From Strobilurus pachycystidiatus (taxonomy: Eukaryota; Basidiomycota; Agaricomycetes; Agaricales; Physalacriaceae), in NCBI GenBank assembly GCA_019915135.1, contig JAHLMK010000035.1, positions 1 to 64,000 of the forward strand: DNA of 64,000 nt, given 5' to 3'. Shown one piece after another: positions 49,895-59,678 of this stretch. Within the stretch, counting starts at the first letter, position 1; each line of letters begins with the position of its first letter. The notes under the pieces were generated by a model, which searched no databases, was not told the DNA's origin, and saw nothing but the letters and a program-made list of their open reading frames with translations. A program made the position numbers and the translations under genes.

Positions 49895-50109
49895 CACTGA
49901 GACTAGACACTTGCCGACAGGTGTATCATTTTGTTCATTGGTCTCGTTGGCATAAAGGCCTGGAAGTACTCGTCATTTATTTGTTTGGTAACCAAAAAGT
50001 GTCTCTTGCATACTTTGTACCTTCTCGAATGAGGTATAGACCTTAGCGGTGGACAAAAGGCAGCCGGTAGCAAAGAGTACAACCGAGTACGGCTCCAGGA
50101 CGAGGCCAA
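49895..50109 (-). repeat. Dispersed repeat, copy 2 (inverted)
   Basis: Reverse complement of the repeat at 8416-8781 with a single 148-bp unit. Shared blocks include ACTTGCCGACAGGTGTATCA, GGCCTGGAAGTACTCGTCAT and AAGAGTACAACCGAGTACGG. The copy differs by scattered substitutions, so the two insertions are not recent duplicates of each other. Confidence 0.8.
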
Positions 50110-50408
50110 GGGAATCGCGAAAATTGTGTTTAAGTCATATGGCTGAATCGACAGACGCAGCGCACGATATGCAAGGCAGTTCACCTCCCCGGCGCCCAGT
50201 CGGTAATCACGGCTTCCAATCTGATGCGACTGCATCCTTCGTTCTCCGCGGGGAACATGATCCTGAGAGAAAGTCGCCTTGTATTCCGCATCTCGGGCTT
50301 CTTGGATGGTGACATTCAACGAGAAACCAGCATCCGGATTCTCGTTGCAGAAAAAAAGCTGCAGCCCAGTACAGTGTCTTTGCGCAGCCCGTGACAATCT
50401 AGATCTGT

Positions 50409-50723
50409 CTAGATCTCGCCATTCGACCTTTCGTAGTTGAGGTCCATGACATGATGGTGTATCTCCCGGCCATACGCGAGTGCGTAACGTAGTATCTTCT
50501 CCTTGCCTGACGGAGTGCATTCGTAAGATGAACCACCAAACGGTAGAACAAACATGGCACCCGTTTGAGCGTCAGTTGTCACGACGCAGTGATGCGCATC
50601 TCCGCCACTAAGAGATGGTTCCAGACGCAGTGGCCTTTCATGATCATTGGACCCACCATACAGAGCTGGAGCCACAAAAGCATTCGGCCCACTCGTCACG
50701 TCCGTACTGCCGTCAAAGTCCAT
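50409..50723 (-). CDS. Hypothetical protein fragment
   Basis: Minus-strand frame from ATG 50723 with coding-like composition (GGDAHHCVVTTDAQTGAMFV, then SSYECTPSGKEKILRYALAY and GREIHHHVMDLNYE). An upstream minus-strand piece at about 50780-50960 could belong to the same gene. No family is recognised and no functional claim is made. Confidence 0.4.
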   Translation of the reverse strand: MDFDGSTDVTSGPNAFVAPALYGGSNDHERPLRLEPSLSGGDAHHCVVTTDAQTGAMFVLPFGGSSYECTPSGKEKILRYALAYGREIHHHVMDLNYERSNGEI

Positions 50724-51287
50724 GTGTTTGAACCCCTTGGGTGCAGCAAAATTCCTGGGGTGGTCGGCGGCAGAATTATGTTGTACGCAAAAACCTCCCC
50801 TGTCCTAGACTTGGACGAAGATGTCTCCAATTTGTAGTCCACCCAAAGGGTGTTGCAAGCCAGTTCGCAATGCCTCCGGGGAAACTACAACTCGATGGGA
50901 AGGCGCCAGTCGCAGCGGAAGGATACATGGAGGGAAGAGACATGGAGGACGCCGGCGAAGAACAAGGACCAAAGCCTCTGCTTAAGCAACCAGTGCCGTA
51001 AGATTTGTTCACTTTCACCTACGCTGCGCCGCTCGTGTCCACTTCATGCTCCAGACTTCCGGTAATGCGTTCCCATTGTTTCTTCCCACCTCTCGACGCG
51101 CTGCCATACGTGAGACCATGATTTCATCATACGAGTCGTCGTGTTCACAATTTGCTGGTCTATAAATAGGGGAATAAAGTGTCCATCGTCCAATGGACGG
51201 TATAGATGATGCGATGCGAGGTCATGCCAGTGAGTGCGAGTTGTACAGCTCGTACGAAAGGAAGGGTAGAGAGAGGAGGGACAGTGC

Positions 51288-51928
51288 TTAGAGCACCAGT
51301 GCGATAGCTGCACCGATGAGCGCAACCAATCCACTCGCCTTGAGGGAAGCAGCGCTGATACTGTTGCTGGTCGTGCTAGCAGCAGCAGCACTGTCCGACT
51401 TGGTGACAGATGCATCGCTCGCCGCCGTCGTGGAGCGCACCCTCGTAGTCGTCTCGACGATAGAGGTAGTCACGACTGGGCTGCCGCTTCCACTTCCACT
51501 AGCCGTGGTTGTGACCGAAGTCGTGGCAGCACTAGAGCCCGACACAGAGCCCGAAGCAGAACCGGTAGCGAACGAAAGAGGATAAACAACCGCACTCTGG
51601 TCGTCGAGCTCGCCGACGCCCCAAGGGATGGCGGAGCCGTCGGGTTGGGTGCTGTTGGCCGGCTCGGTTGTGCTGCCATCGGCGGCGAGAGTCTAGCATG
51701 TCGTCCAGGTTGTGTTGCTCGCGCCGGGGGCAAATTGATAGAAGTAGATTGTGGAGTTGGGGGTGACCTGCCATATGCATTAGGTTTAGATGGAAGGATA
51801 GTAAAAAAGCGCACCTCTGAGCAGGTATCGGAGAAGGTGCCGTCGGTGTTGCCGTCTTGGTCTGTTGAGACAGCTGATGAGAGATCATTGAGAGGGCGAG
51901 TCATCACCAGAAATAGAAGTAGATACAT
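51288..51928 (-). pseudogene. Secreted GPI-anchored-type protein with in-frame stop
   Basis: Resembles the small Ser/Thr-rich, GPI-anchored cell-surface proteins common in mushrooms. The order is a short hydrophobic N-terminus, an intron (about 51770-51813) and VTPNSTIYFYQFAPGASNTT. WTTC, a TAG stop at 51693-51695 (expected Gln) and TLAADGSTTEPANSTQPDGS follow. WGVGELDDQSAVVYPLSFAT and a Ser/Thr/Gly-rich stalk come next, and the C-terminal tail SLKASGLVALIGAAIALVL is a typical GPI-attachment hydrophobic end. Apart from the stop the reading frame is intact, so this is a lightly damaged gene. The Cys of WTTC is the only obvious conserved Cys. Confidence 0.65.
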
Positions 51929-52046
51929 TTTTTGATAGGTATTGATGTCCGTTCACAAAAGTGCTAACAGAGAATAAGGGGTACGGTCTATACAAGTGAT
52001 GTCCATTAGTATGTATGCAGCATGAAATATCCTCGACAGATACGCG

Positions 52047-53919
52047 TCAATTTGCCAGTCCAAGAGGAGAGCGTATGCGACTCCGGAATTCTTGTTGTGT
52101 GCCTGACACCCTCTTGGACTGCGGCGAGGTACGCTGAGATAGAACGACGCCGCGTCGACGCCAGACCCGCGTTTTGGTAGGTCTTTGCGCTACGCTTGGC
52201 ACGATGTGGAGAAGGGGGTGAATGGAAGGGAGCGGGCGATTCTGCTGGGCGCTTTCGTCGCTCGTGATGACGGAAGTGGAGGGAGCATCAATTGCGGCAA
52301 GGCACGAAGAGTCGCTCATGCCATTTGCATGCCTCCAGTCGAAGGCAATCTGCTGGGCGGGTGTGAGCCCGCTTGACGGTTGTTGCGCCCGAGCAGCGTA
52401 TCGATCTTCTTCATCAAACTCCTCCCTTGCTGCGCCATGTCGAGTTCCGCCACCAGGCCTCTGAGTGGTAGCTTGCTCCGTGCCGAGACTCCGGTTACTA
52501 CTGCCATTGTTACCACTTCCTTCTGCCAAAGAACGACCAGACGGAGGAGGATTCGCACTAAAGAGCGAGCCGTCACCGGGTTCGGTGGATCTGAGCGACA
52601 TGGAGCCCAGCTGAGAGCTGATGCCGGATGTAGAAGGCGATCTGGCCCAAACTGGCCGTTCACGGAAACGCTTGTAGTACTTCGTGGCCGTGAGAGTGAA
52701 AGCCACCAGCTCCTGCATAGGGGCCTCTTCAGGAACGCTATCCCCATAGTGCATAGTAAGCCAGTTCTTGATTTCGGGTTGAGGGTCGTTGGAATGGGCC
52801 CAAGCTTCCCACATGGCGTCCATTGAGGCCAGCGTGTCAATGAAGCGAAGAATGAGGAAGAGAGGGTGGGCAAAAGTTTTTGCCGTAACTTGATAGTAGG
52901 GGAGCGCCTGTTCAATGGTGTCATTGTAGACTTTCTTCGTGAGTCGGTGCGAAGGGATGAAACGAATCTTGCAGGGACGTCCCTGGTGCTGCCAAACACG
53001 TCAAACTAGTAAAATTGAAAGAGCATCTGTACTCACAAGCACCGGATGGTACATTCGCACAAGAGATAACCAATCTAGATACTTAGAATCCGGCCTCTGG
53101 TCCAAGTCATGGAGAAATTTGGCATAGGCGTCGAGGGCGGCAAGGATTTCCGGATCGGCCACAATGACGGCAAAATCGTTGCCGTCCCATGAAAAGTGCT
53201 CTGTAGGCGTGACTGATAATCTGATCAGAGGGTGTGTGAGCGAGCAAAGACGGAAGGGACGCACGAGGGATATACAGGAGACGGGAGCAGCTGTGGAAGT
53301 AACCGCCGACGGCCCAAAAACAGGCAACGCGGGTGGGTTCCGAAGTGGCAGCGCGAACGGAGTGGGCTGCTTGTATGCGCGCATCACCCGTCAGAGCGCA
53401 CACAACTGCGCCGTTGACGACACCCACGCCTTGCTGCACCATGATTTGTAGAAGGTGTTTTTTCGCAGTCGAATGGGTACGATGGGGAAGGTCCGACGTG
53501 AATGCGGCTTGGTGACTATGTCCGCTGCGTATAGAACTCGGTTTGCGTGGAGTTGGGCGGAGCGATACCGCGGCAAGGGTTGGATCGGATTCGTCGGCGT
53601 CCAGTTTATCGAAGTCCGTTGCGGCGGTTTGTAGTTGTGGGGTCTCCAGCCAGTCTGGAAGATATAGGCCGTGGGGGAGGTGCAAAGACCAGGGGCGGCT
53701 GTCGGTAGTATCGATGAAGGGAAGTCGCTCCCAGTCCTTGACTTTCGTAAAGCCACGGACAGTCGTCACAGTGGGAAGGCTGTCTAAATTCCGGGCATCG
53801 AGACGCTGCGAAGGGGCGATTCGGGAGGCGACAGAGGACCGGTGACTGCGAGAGGACATTGGTGGTGTCGCGGAGAGGAACCAAGCCCCGAATGCGGTAA
53901 GCCTGCGGTAAGCGGTCAT
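52047..53919 (-). CDS. Hypothetical three-exon protein
   Basis: Not recognised. Exon 1 (about 53297-53919) encodes an N-terminal region with VTTVRGFTKVKDWERLPFID and HLPHGLYLPDWLETPQLQ. A poorly defined intron ends at a CCTACAG near 53200. Exon 2 contains WDGNDFAVIVADPEILAAL, KFLHDLDQRPDSKYLDWLSL and VRMYHPV. After a 47-nt intron near 53040, exon 3 reads IRFIPSHRLTKKVYNDTIEQ, FAHPLFLILRFIDTLASMDA and a Ser/Pro-rich tail to the stop at 52047. No internal stop is seen, in contrast to the neighbouring housekeeping relics. The start could also be ATG 53859. It could be a lineage-specific or transposon-linked gene. Confidence 0.5.
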
Positions 53920-54049
53920 TGCAATTATGTCACCCCATCAATCATCACCTTCGGCTGCGTGCCACCACATGCCACGACCTATTCCCAATATGCCCAGCGC
54001 ACCATCGGTGCGTCTTGCGATCACTCGCCTGGATTTCACGCTGACGCTC

Positions 54050-54363
54050 TGCAGAATGCGATACTCAGTCTTTCGAAAATCCCCCCTATCCTTGTCGACA
54101 CCGCCAACGTTGCCGGCTTCTTAGGGGAAGCCGTCAACACACCAGCGGAAGCGGGCGAGCTTGGATACGAGCTCTCCTTGATCCTTGTCCATGAAATGGA
54201 CATTGTGTTGATCCTACTACACCTTATGTACGTCGTCACTCTCCTTCTCATTTCATACTGATGCAACCCAAATAACAGGACAAGGTATCCAGAACTCCCA
54301 AAACACTCCATCCCACAACTATCCAACCACCTCAGCGAGACTGCCGCTAGCAAAGAGGGGTAA
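54050..54363 (+). CDS. Small unknown-family protein, copy 2
   Basis: Paralogue of the fragment at 19609-20120. The first exon reads ILSLSKIPPILVDTANVAGF and ELGYELSLILVHEMDIVLI. A phase-2 intron (about 54227-54278) at the same place as in copy 1 leads to ELPKHSIPQLSNHLSETAA, and then a stop at 54361-54363. The second exon ends about 60 residues earlier than in copy 1, so one of the two is truncated. An upstream exon is possible from about 53950. Function is unknown. Confidence 0.5.
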
Positions 54364-54734
54364 TATCAGCATTGCCGAACCACCGCCGATGATGGTTCGT
54401 GCACGTGAACCGTGCGAACCACTTGAGGCGCGCCAAAGGCGGGGTCGTCTCATTCCCTTTCCCCCACGACCGTGTCGTCTATTATCCTTCCTTTCTCACT
54501 TTTCGGTGCCCGCCAGCGGGTTCACGACTTTCTCTTCAATTCATATGTAAGTCACCAGCCTCCCTGGCACTGTCCGCTTCACTGTGCTCATTCTGCTTGC
54601 TGCTGTTAGTCTTGGCGCGTCTTTGACCTCCCTTCTCGCCTATCTTTGCTCGCCAAGCCTTGTCCTGGATCCCGCCCTGTAGGTAAACTGCTCTCTTCTT
54701 ACTCTCTCTCGAATCTAACATCTCTTGAGCTCTT

Positions 54735-57195
54735 ATGGAGCCGCCGCCACCACCACCGCCACCTGCACACGACCCTGAGCACCACCAATGCGGTGAGCAC
54801 TGCAATCACACCCATGAATACGAAGCGGATCGGTGAATACTACACTCCAATTCTCATTCTCTCATATCTCACACATTCTTGCAGTGTTGATGGAGTCGAC
54901 GGTCGTCGGTGTAAGATCTGTGGTGTCTTCCACCCGTGGGTCTATGTCAAGAAAGGAAAGCTGACTGGTCGCTACGTGGCGAAGGTATGTGCCTATGCCT
55001 TTCTCGGGATATCTCTTCCTGAACCCAGAGTCTAGTGCCTACCGTGCAAAACCTTCCTGTTACCGGAGGGAAGTACGAAGGACAATCCCTGGGGTACTGC
55101 CCGTCCAAATCCGTTGCTCATCAAGATCAAGCGTCCCGCCACTGCAAGCGGTACACGCGTGCGCTCAGGACGTGCCTCACAGCAGCGCTGCACAAGACCG
55201 GGATGCGGCAAGGCACTGAACAGCCAATGTCCAAATCAGCGCTGTGCTAGTTGTTGTCTCCAGATTGGTGGCTGCAACCTCCAACACCATCATGAACCCG
55301 GGAAGGCCTACAAATCTCCCCAACCGGACGTCGAGCATCATGACTGGTATGATGAGGACGACGACACCCCATCACAACCTCCTCCGCCACGCACTGCCCA
55401 TAACTCTATGGCTACACCACCGCCGTCTCAACCACCACCACACCCATCTCCTGCCGCCGCCATCTCTCGGCCAAATTGTCCACTTCCCACTTCTAGCTCG
55501 CAGCCCGAACTACGTCAAACGACCCGCCGGCCTCCTCCTTCCACTTCGCATTCTCAACCTGATCTCGCCAAGGATACCTCCCATACTCGCACCTCCCGCT
55601 TTGTTGACCCAACGCCTCACCCTCGCTACGCCTCTCAAATGGAGGATGGTTTCATTCGTTCAAGGATGGAGCAACAGGATGCGGCAACCCTCAAACGGAG
55701 ACAAGAAGCAGAACGCCTCTCCCAGACACAGCGTATTAGACAGACAGTCACACTGTACTACTTCCACTCCGTGCGTCTCATTCAATCTTTTCATAGCCCA
55801 AATTGACAAAGTCTTGTCTAGCTTACAAAAAAGCCACGAAGCTTTTCGCTTCAAGATGGATTTACCTATCCCCACATCACGTTGACTCGCGACATTCTCC
55901 TCCCACTCGCAGTCCCATCCGACGCCACATTCCTGAAGCTTTACAATGCATCAACTCTCATATGGTCTACAGTTGCCGTCGGGTACATCGCGGATGTCAG
56001 GCCATCAAACGCCATCCTCCTCATGCCTTATGACTTGGATGACACGCCTGAGACTTTTGACGAACTTCTTGGCGTGATCACGACTGCCTCAGATGAGCGT
56101 CCCTCTGGCCCCAATATTCGTACACCAGCTGGACTTCAGGCCGAGCGGGCTCACGTCCGCGCAGCACTGAATGCTGACTTAATTGCGGCTGCTGCTAAAA
56201 CCAAACCTCAGTCCAAGTCTCGCCCGCACAAGCCATTCCCACCAAAGAGGTCATCCTCGAAGCGCTCGCCGCAGACTCCATCTCCGCCTGTGAGGAAACG
56301 GAAGAAGCGTAGCTCGTTCAAGCCCATATCCATTATTCGATTATGTTCGTTTTCACCACCTTCACCTTGCGCTCCACCGCCATATGGCAAGACACCCACT
56401 CCTCCGTCGTCACCAATTCTTCCATCCCCAACAGCACTCTCCTCAGCTCGCGCTCCCCCCTCCTGGTCCTCCCTCAAATCGCGCCTTACTGCCTCTCCGG
56501 ACCCCACTCATATTGTCGGCCCTCATGATATCATCGATCTAACCGGTGATGGCTCGGGGAAGGAGAACGTAAAGGAGCGAAAGAGAAGAGGGAAAAGATC
56601 TCCTTGGCCAAGTCAATTCCAAGCTTCCGACGTGGCAGGTTTTTTCGCAAAGCCGCACACCTATCTTGACCTGGACTTCCAAACCCAATTTGGCCTCCCG
56701 TTCCATTCTTCCACGTATCGGGATAATCGTCGTCGGTGGATGGATGCGCCACAGGCCGAGAGGGATCTAGCACTCAAGAACAATGATCCCTTCCAAGCAT
56801 TTATGACTCGTAACCCTCTACCAGACTCAAAGGCAAAGGCCGCAAAGCGCAAGCTCAAGAGGCATGCAGCCAAGTCAACCCAGTCTTCATCTTCTGATGA
56901 TGAGGACGCTGAGGTCACGCCGCCTGTTCCTGCATGTCGCTCTACCCGACATTTGACATCATCCTCCCAAGCGGCCACTGTCTCGTCGCCTGTCAAACTA
57001 GCCACTGCTTCATCATCTTATCTGGCGGGACCGTCTGTTCAGCCTTCACGTCACCTACGCAAGTATAGAGTCGTTTGGACATCTGATGACGATCAGGAGA
57101 CGTTGGGTAAGGGGAAGGGCAGGGCACAGAGCGTGGATCGTGAATTTACATATTTTGCGGAGGAGGATGATGGCGATTCCGACAACCATGAATAG
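54735..57195 (+). CDS. Cysteine-rich protein, probably transposon-linked
   Basis: Intact multi-exon gene starting at ATG 54735 (EPPPPPPPPPAHDPEHHQC) and ending at 57193-57195. The N-terminal part contains two Cys/His clusters that look like zinc-binding modules: RRCKICGVFHPWV with CLPCKTF after an intron, and RCTRPGCGKALNSQCPNQ with RCASCCLQIGGCNLQHHH. A long Pro/Ser-rich linker follows. After the intron at about 55769-55820 a folded-looking domain begins with FTYPHITLTRDILLPLAVPS and has LYNASTLIWSTVAVGYIAD. The C-terminal half is basic and Ser/Pro-rich with KR clusters (PPVRKRKKRSSFKP) suggesting nuclear location, plus PHDIIDLTGDG. The total is about 780 residues with no stops. The CxxC clusters and position next to a KDZ relic suggest a mobile-element protein, but this is inference. 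Confidence 0.65.
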
Positions 57196-57200
57196 ATCAG

Positions 57201-57350
57201 GACACTTTAATCATACCTTACACACCGCGACACTTTAATCATACCTTACACACCGCGATACCTTCAATATACGTAGCCTACATTGTGATACCTTACTATA
57301 GTTAATCGACGTCTCTTGTACACAGCCACACTTGTCTCTTGTACACAGCC
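57201..57350. repeat. Two short tandem repeats
   Basis: A 28-bp unit beginning GACACTTTAATCATACCTTA occurs at 57201-57228 and 57229-57256, with a partial third copy. A 17-bp block GTCTCTTGTACACAGCC occurs at 57311-57327 and 57334-57350 (period 23). They lie just after the stop of the cysteine-rich gene. Confidence 0.85.
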
Positions 57351-57580
57351 GACAAGATCTGGAGTGTCGTCGAGGTCGGCCTGGACGGGGCGCTCGTACA
57401 CCTTGTGGCTGTGGACGGCACGACCTCAGGCGCGAGGTCTTCTTCGAACGTCGACGGCACGACGTCGGGCGCGATGCCAAACGTGTGCAGGATCTTGCCG
57501 ACGTCGGGCGCGATGCCAAACGTGTGCAGGATCTTGCGCCTGCACGGGCTGTTCGAGGCGAGCACGATCTGCATGGACCA
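57305..57580 (-). pseudogene. Maf-like nucleotide pyrophosphatase relic
   Basis: Short remnant of a Maf/ASMTL-type nucleoside triphosphate pyrophosphatase, an enzyme that hydrolyses non-canonical nucleotides. The characteristic start IVLASNSPCRRKILHTFGIA and VVPSTFEEDL are readable from about 57574, and HKVYERPVQADLDDTPDLV appears in another frame near 57370-57420. A 39-bp direct duplication (57461-57499 and 57500-57538) repeats the ILHTFGIAPDV segment, and at least one frameshift follows EEDL. The second conserved region (AADTVV) and the rest of the fold are missing. Confidence 0.6.
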
Positions 57581-57995
57581 AGGAGAACGATACAATCTTT
57601 CGCGATTTCCAAGCTCGGCACGCGTCTGACTGCGCCGGTCATCCTCAGGACGGGCAAGAGTGGGTTGTGTGGGGCTAAAGCGACAGCAAGAGCTGTTTTG
57701 GTACTGGCAGAAGCGTTCCCTGGAGACCGAGCGGGTGAGGAGGCCTTGCGCTGACAGCATCCGCTGTCAGACGCCGCACTGCGATCTGGGGGAAAGAAAA
57801 TTACACCACACACCTATTTATACCCAAAGTCTCATCAACAAGGCACGTCCGACGCGTCTTCACGTGTACAGCTGGTGGTGGTAGTTGTCAACAAACGAAA
57901 AAGGGCACTGCCACGGGTACAGAGTACAGAGTCCAGACCCGGGCCACATAAAGCGATACTTCGCAACACTTAATACTCTATATTGATCGTCTACT

Positions 57996-59168
57996 CTACT
58001 TATCTCCAGGCATCCAGTAAGTGGGGTTGGCACCCTGTTCTACTAAAACATGCTTTCGCTCTTCATTGCGCATTGAAATCATCTCATCCAAGAAAAAAAC
58101 AAAGACGTCCCGACTCATCTCACGGCACATTGAAAGAAATCCACCCAGCCATGCATTTGTCTGCTCGGCGATGGAAGTGTTAAACCACCACCCTGTCCCA
58201 TCCGTATTCATCAGTTCGGGGAACGCCGCCGGATTACAGTAGAGCTGGCAGTATTCATCCGTGACCTTGTGTTTGCACTTGAAATGAAAGACGTCCACAG
58301 CCAGTCCGACGCTCTTGAAGAGAGCGTAAAGCTCCTCGTTACCACGGACGTGTCGGGCTAGTCCACAATTATTGTCGAAGATGAGATGGTTTGGTACAAA
58401 GCCGTCCCAGTACGTCTGTCGGAAAAAATGCTGGTAAAACGCCGTCAGTGGGAATCATACATGAAAGGCTTGGACATTACCGCCACAGAGGGAAGAGACT
58501 CTGAGTTATAGAAGGTTGCCCGAGCAATGATCATGCCACAAGGATTAATCAGAAGCTGCTCATTGTGTGACCGCTTGCGCCCGAAGGTTCCTTTCAGCAC
58601 AGACGGCGGCCCTGCTCTCTCATCGTCCTCATCCTCCCACTCTTCCTCCTCGAGCTCGTCGTCGTCATCGTCTGCTGGAAGCATATCTGGGACGCTGTCT
58701 TCATCGTCAGCAGCGGTGGTTTGAGAAGGTAGGGGAATAGGTTCGGAATTGTTGAGGTGAGTCATTTGCGACTTGAGTAGACGTTCGGTTAACTGAAATG
58801 CTGCTTCGCCTTTGGCCTTATAACGACGTTCGAGTTCCACATGAGCAGGATCGCTACAGGTTCGATAGCCGTCTCCCTGGATGGGAACAGAGCATGATTT
58901 GACGGAACAGATAGATTCGTGATTCTGATGGAGCAGGCAGAAGCGATCTTTGATGTTCTCGAGAGGTTCCTGGCACGAATTAACACGACAGCAGGGCGAA
59001 CCAAGAGCTATGCCGTCAGAGACAACAACAGAAACTGTTCGATAAGCTGTTGTAGTAAGAACGGTGCGCAGCAAGAAGAAAAAGGCACGTACAATCACCC
59101 TCCTTCTCTGGTGGATAGTCACGGACACACTTATCACAACGATGACGCTTCTCCTCTTGTCCGAACAT
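57996..59168 (-). mobile_element. KDZ transposase (CxC6-type cluster), 5'-truncated
   Basis: Transposase-like gene of the Kyakuja-Dileera-Zisupton (KDZ) DNA transposons. Three exons (59093-59168, 58481-59046 and 57996-58430) with introns of 46 and 50 nt give about 358 residues without stops. It starts FGQEEKRHRCDKCVRDY (a CxxC knuckle), then GSPCCRVNSCQEPL, RFCLLHQNHESICSVKSC and GDGYRTCSDPAHVELERRY, the CxC6-like cysteine cluster. An acidic linker is followed by GRKRSHNEQLLINPCGMIIA, NHLIFDNNCGLARHV (with an Asp typical of the RNase H-like core), VDVFHFKCKHK, YCNPAAFPELM and FNTSIAEQTNAWLGGF. Full family members have several hundred more residues upstream (the CxC5 cluster); here three hairpins lie in that position. 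It is probably a shortened, non-autonomous copy. Confidence 0.8.
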
Positions 59169-59202
59169 CTGAATGTGGTAGTTTCATCAGTGAATTCCCG
59201 AA

Positions 59203-59308
59203 AGTCTGAGGAGTCTGTGACAGACCCCTCAGACTCATATGCTCGGGTCTGACTACAGACCCGAGCCTCCTGAAAATAGAGCCGAGGTCTGACACCAGAC
59301 CTCGGCTC
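59203..59308. repeat. Three consecutive hairpins sharing GTCTG/CAGAC cores
   Basis: Hairpin 1 has 15-bp arms with one mismatch (59203-59217 and 59221-59235). Hairpin 2 has perfect 11-bp arms GCTCGGGTCTG (59241-59251 and 59256-59266). Hairpin 3 has perfect 13-bp arms GAGCCGAGGTCTG (59279-59291 and 59296-59308). The outer arms differ but each is built around GTCTG-loop-CAGAC, and further CAGACC motifs follow to about 59395. They sit immediately 5' of the KDZ gene and are likely subterminal transposase-binding sites or a fold-back element end. Confidence 0.85.
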
Positions 59309-59678
59309 ATACATATCCCATACTCAGCTCATACCTTACTCAGACGATGGTCAGACCCTGTCCATCCTGATTTCAGACCGAATTTCAGACCGAATGTAGT
59401 ACAGGCATCATTGACACAATGAATTGGGTGCGACGAGGTAGTAGTAGTAGTAGTAATGATAAAGAAAGGTCATCGGTACTTTTGGAATGGACAGATATGA
59501 ATGGCAGGAGTAGCACTGGCAGTACGGATGGGAGCTGACGCGCTGACGTGCCCGGCGGCGACTCGGAGGCGGCCTGGCTTCAAGGAGAGTCTTGGCGTTC
59601 GAATGCTGCCTGAGCAAAGGATTGACGTTAAGTATGAAGGACGCAGGGCTAAGCACGTACCTCAGGCTCGCTTGTTGT

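Noticed and set aside
59436..59460. GTA trinucleotide run
   Set aside because: Ordinary short microsatellite.
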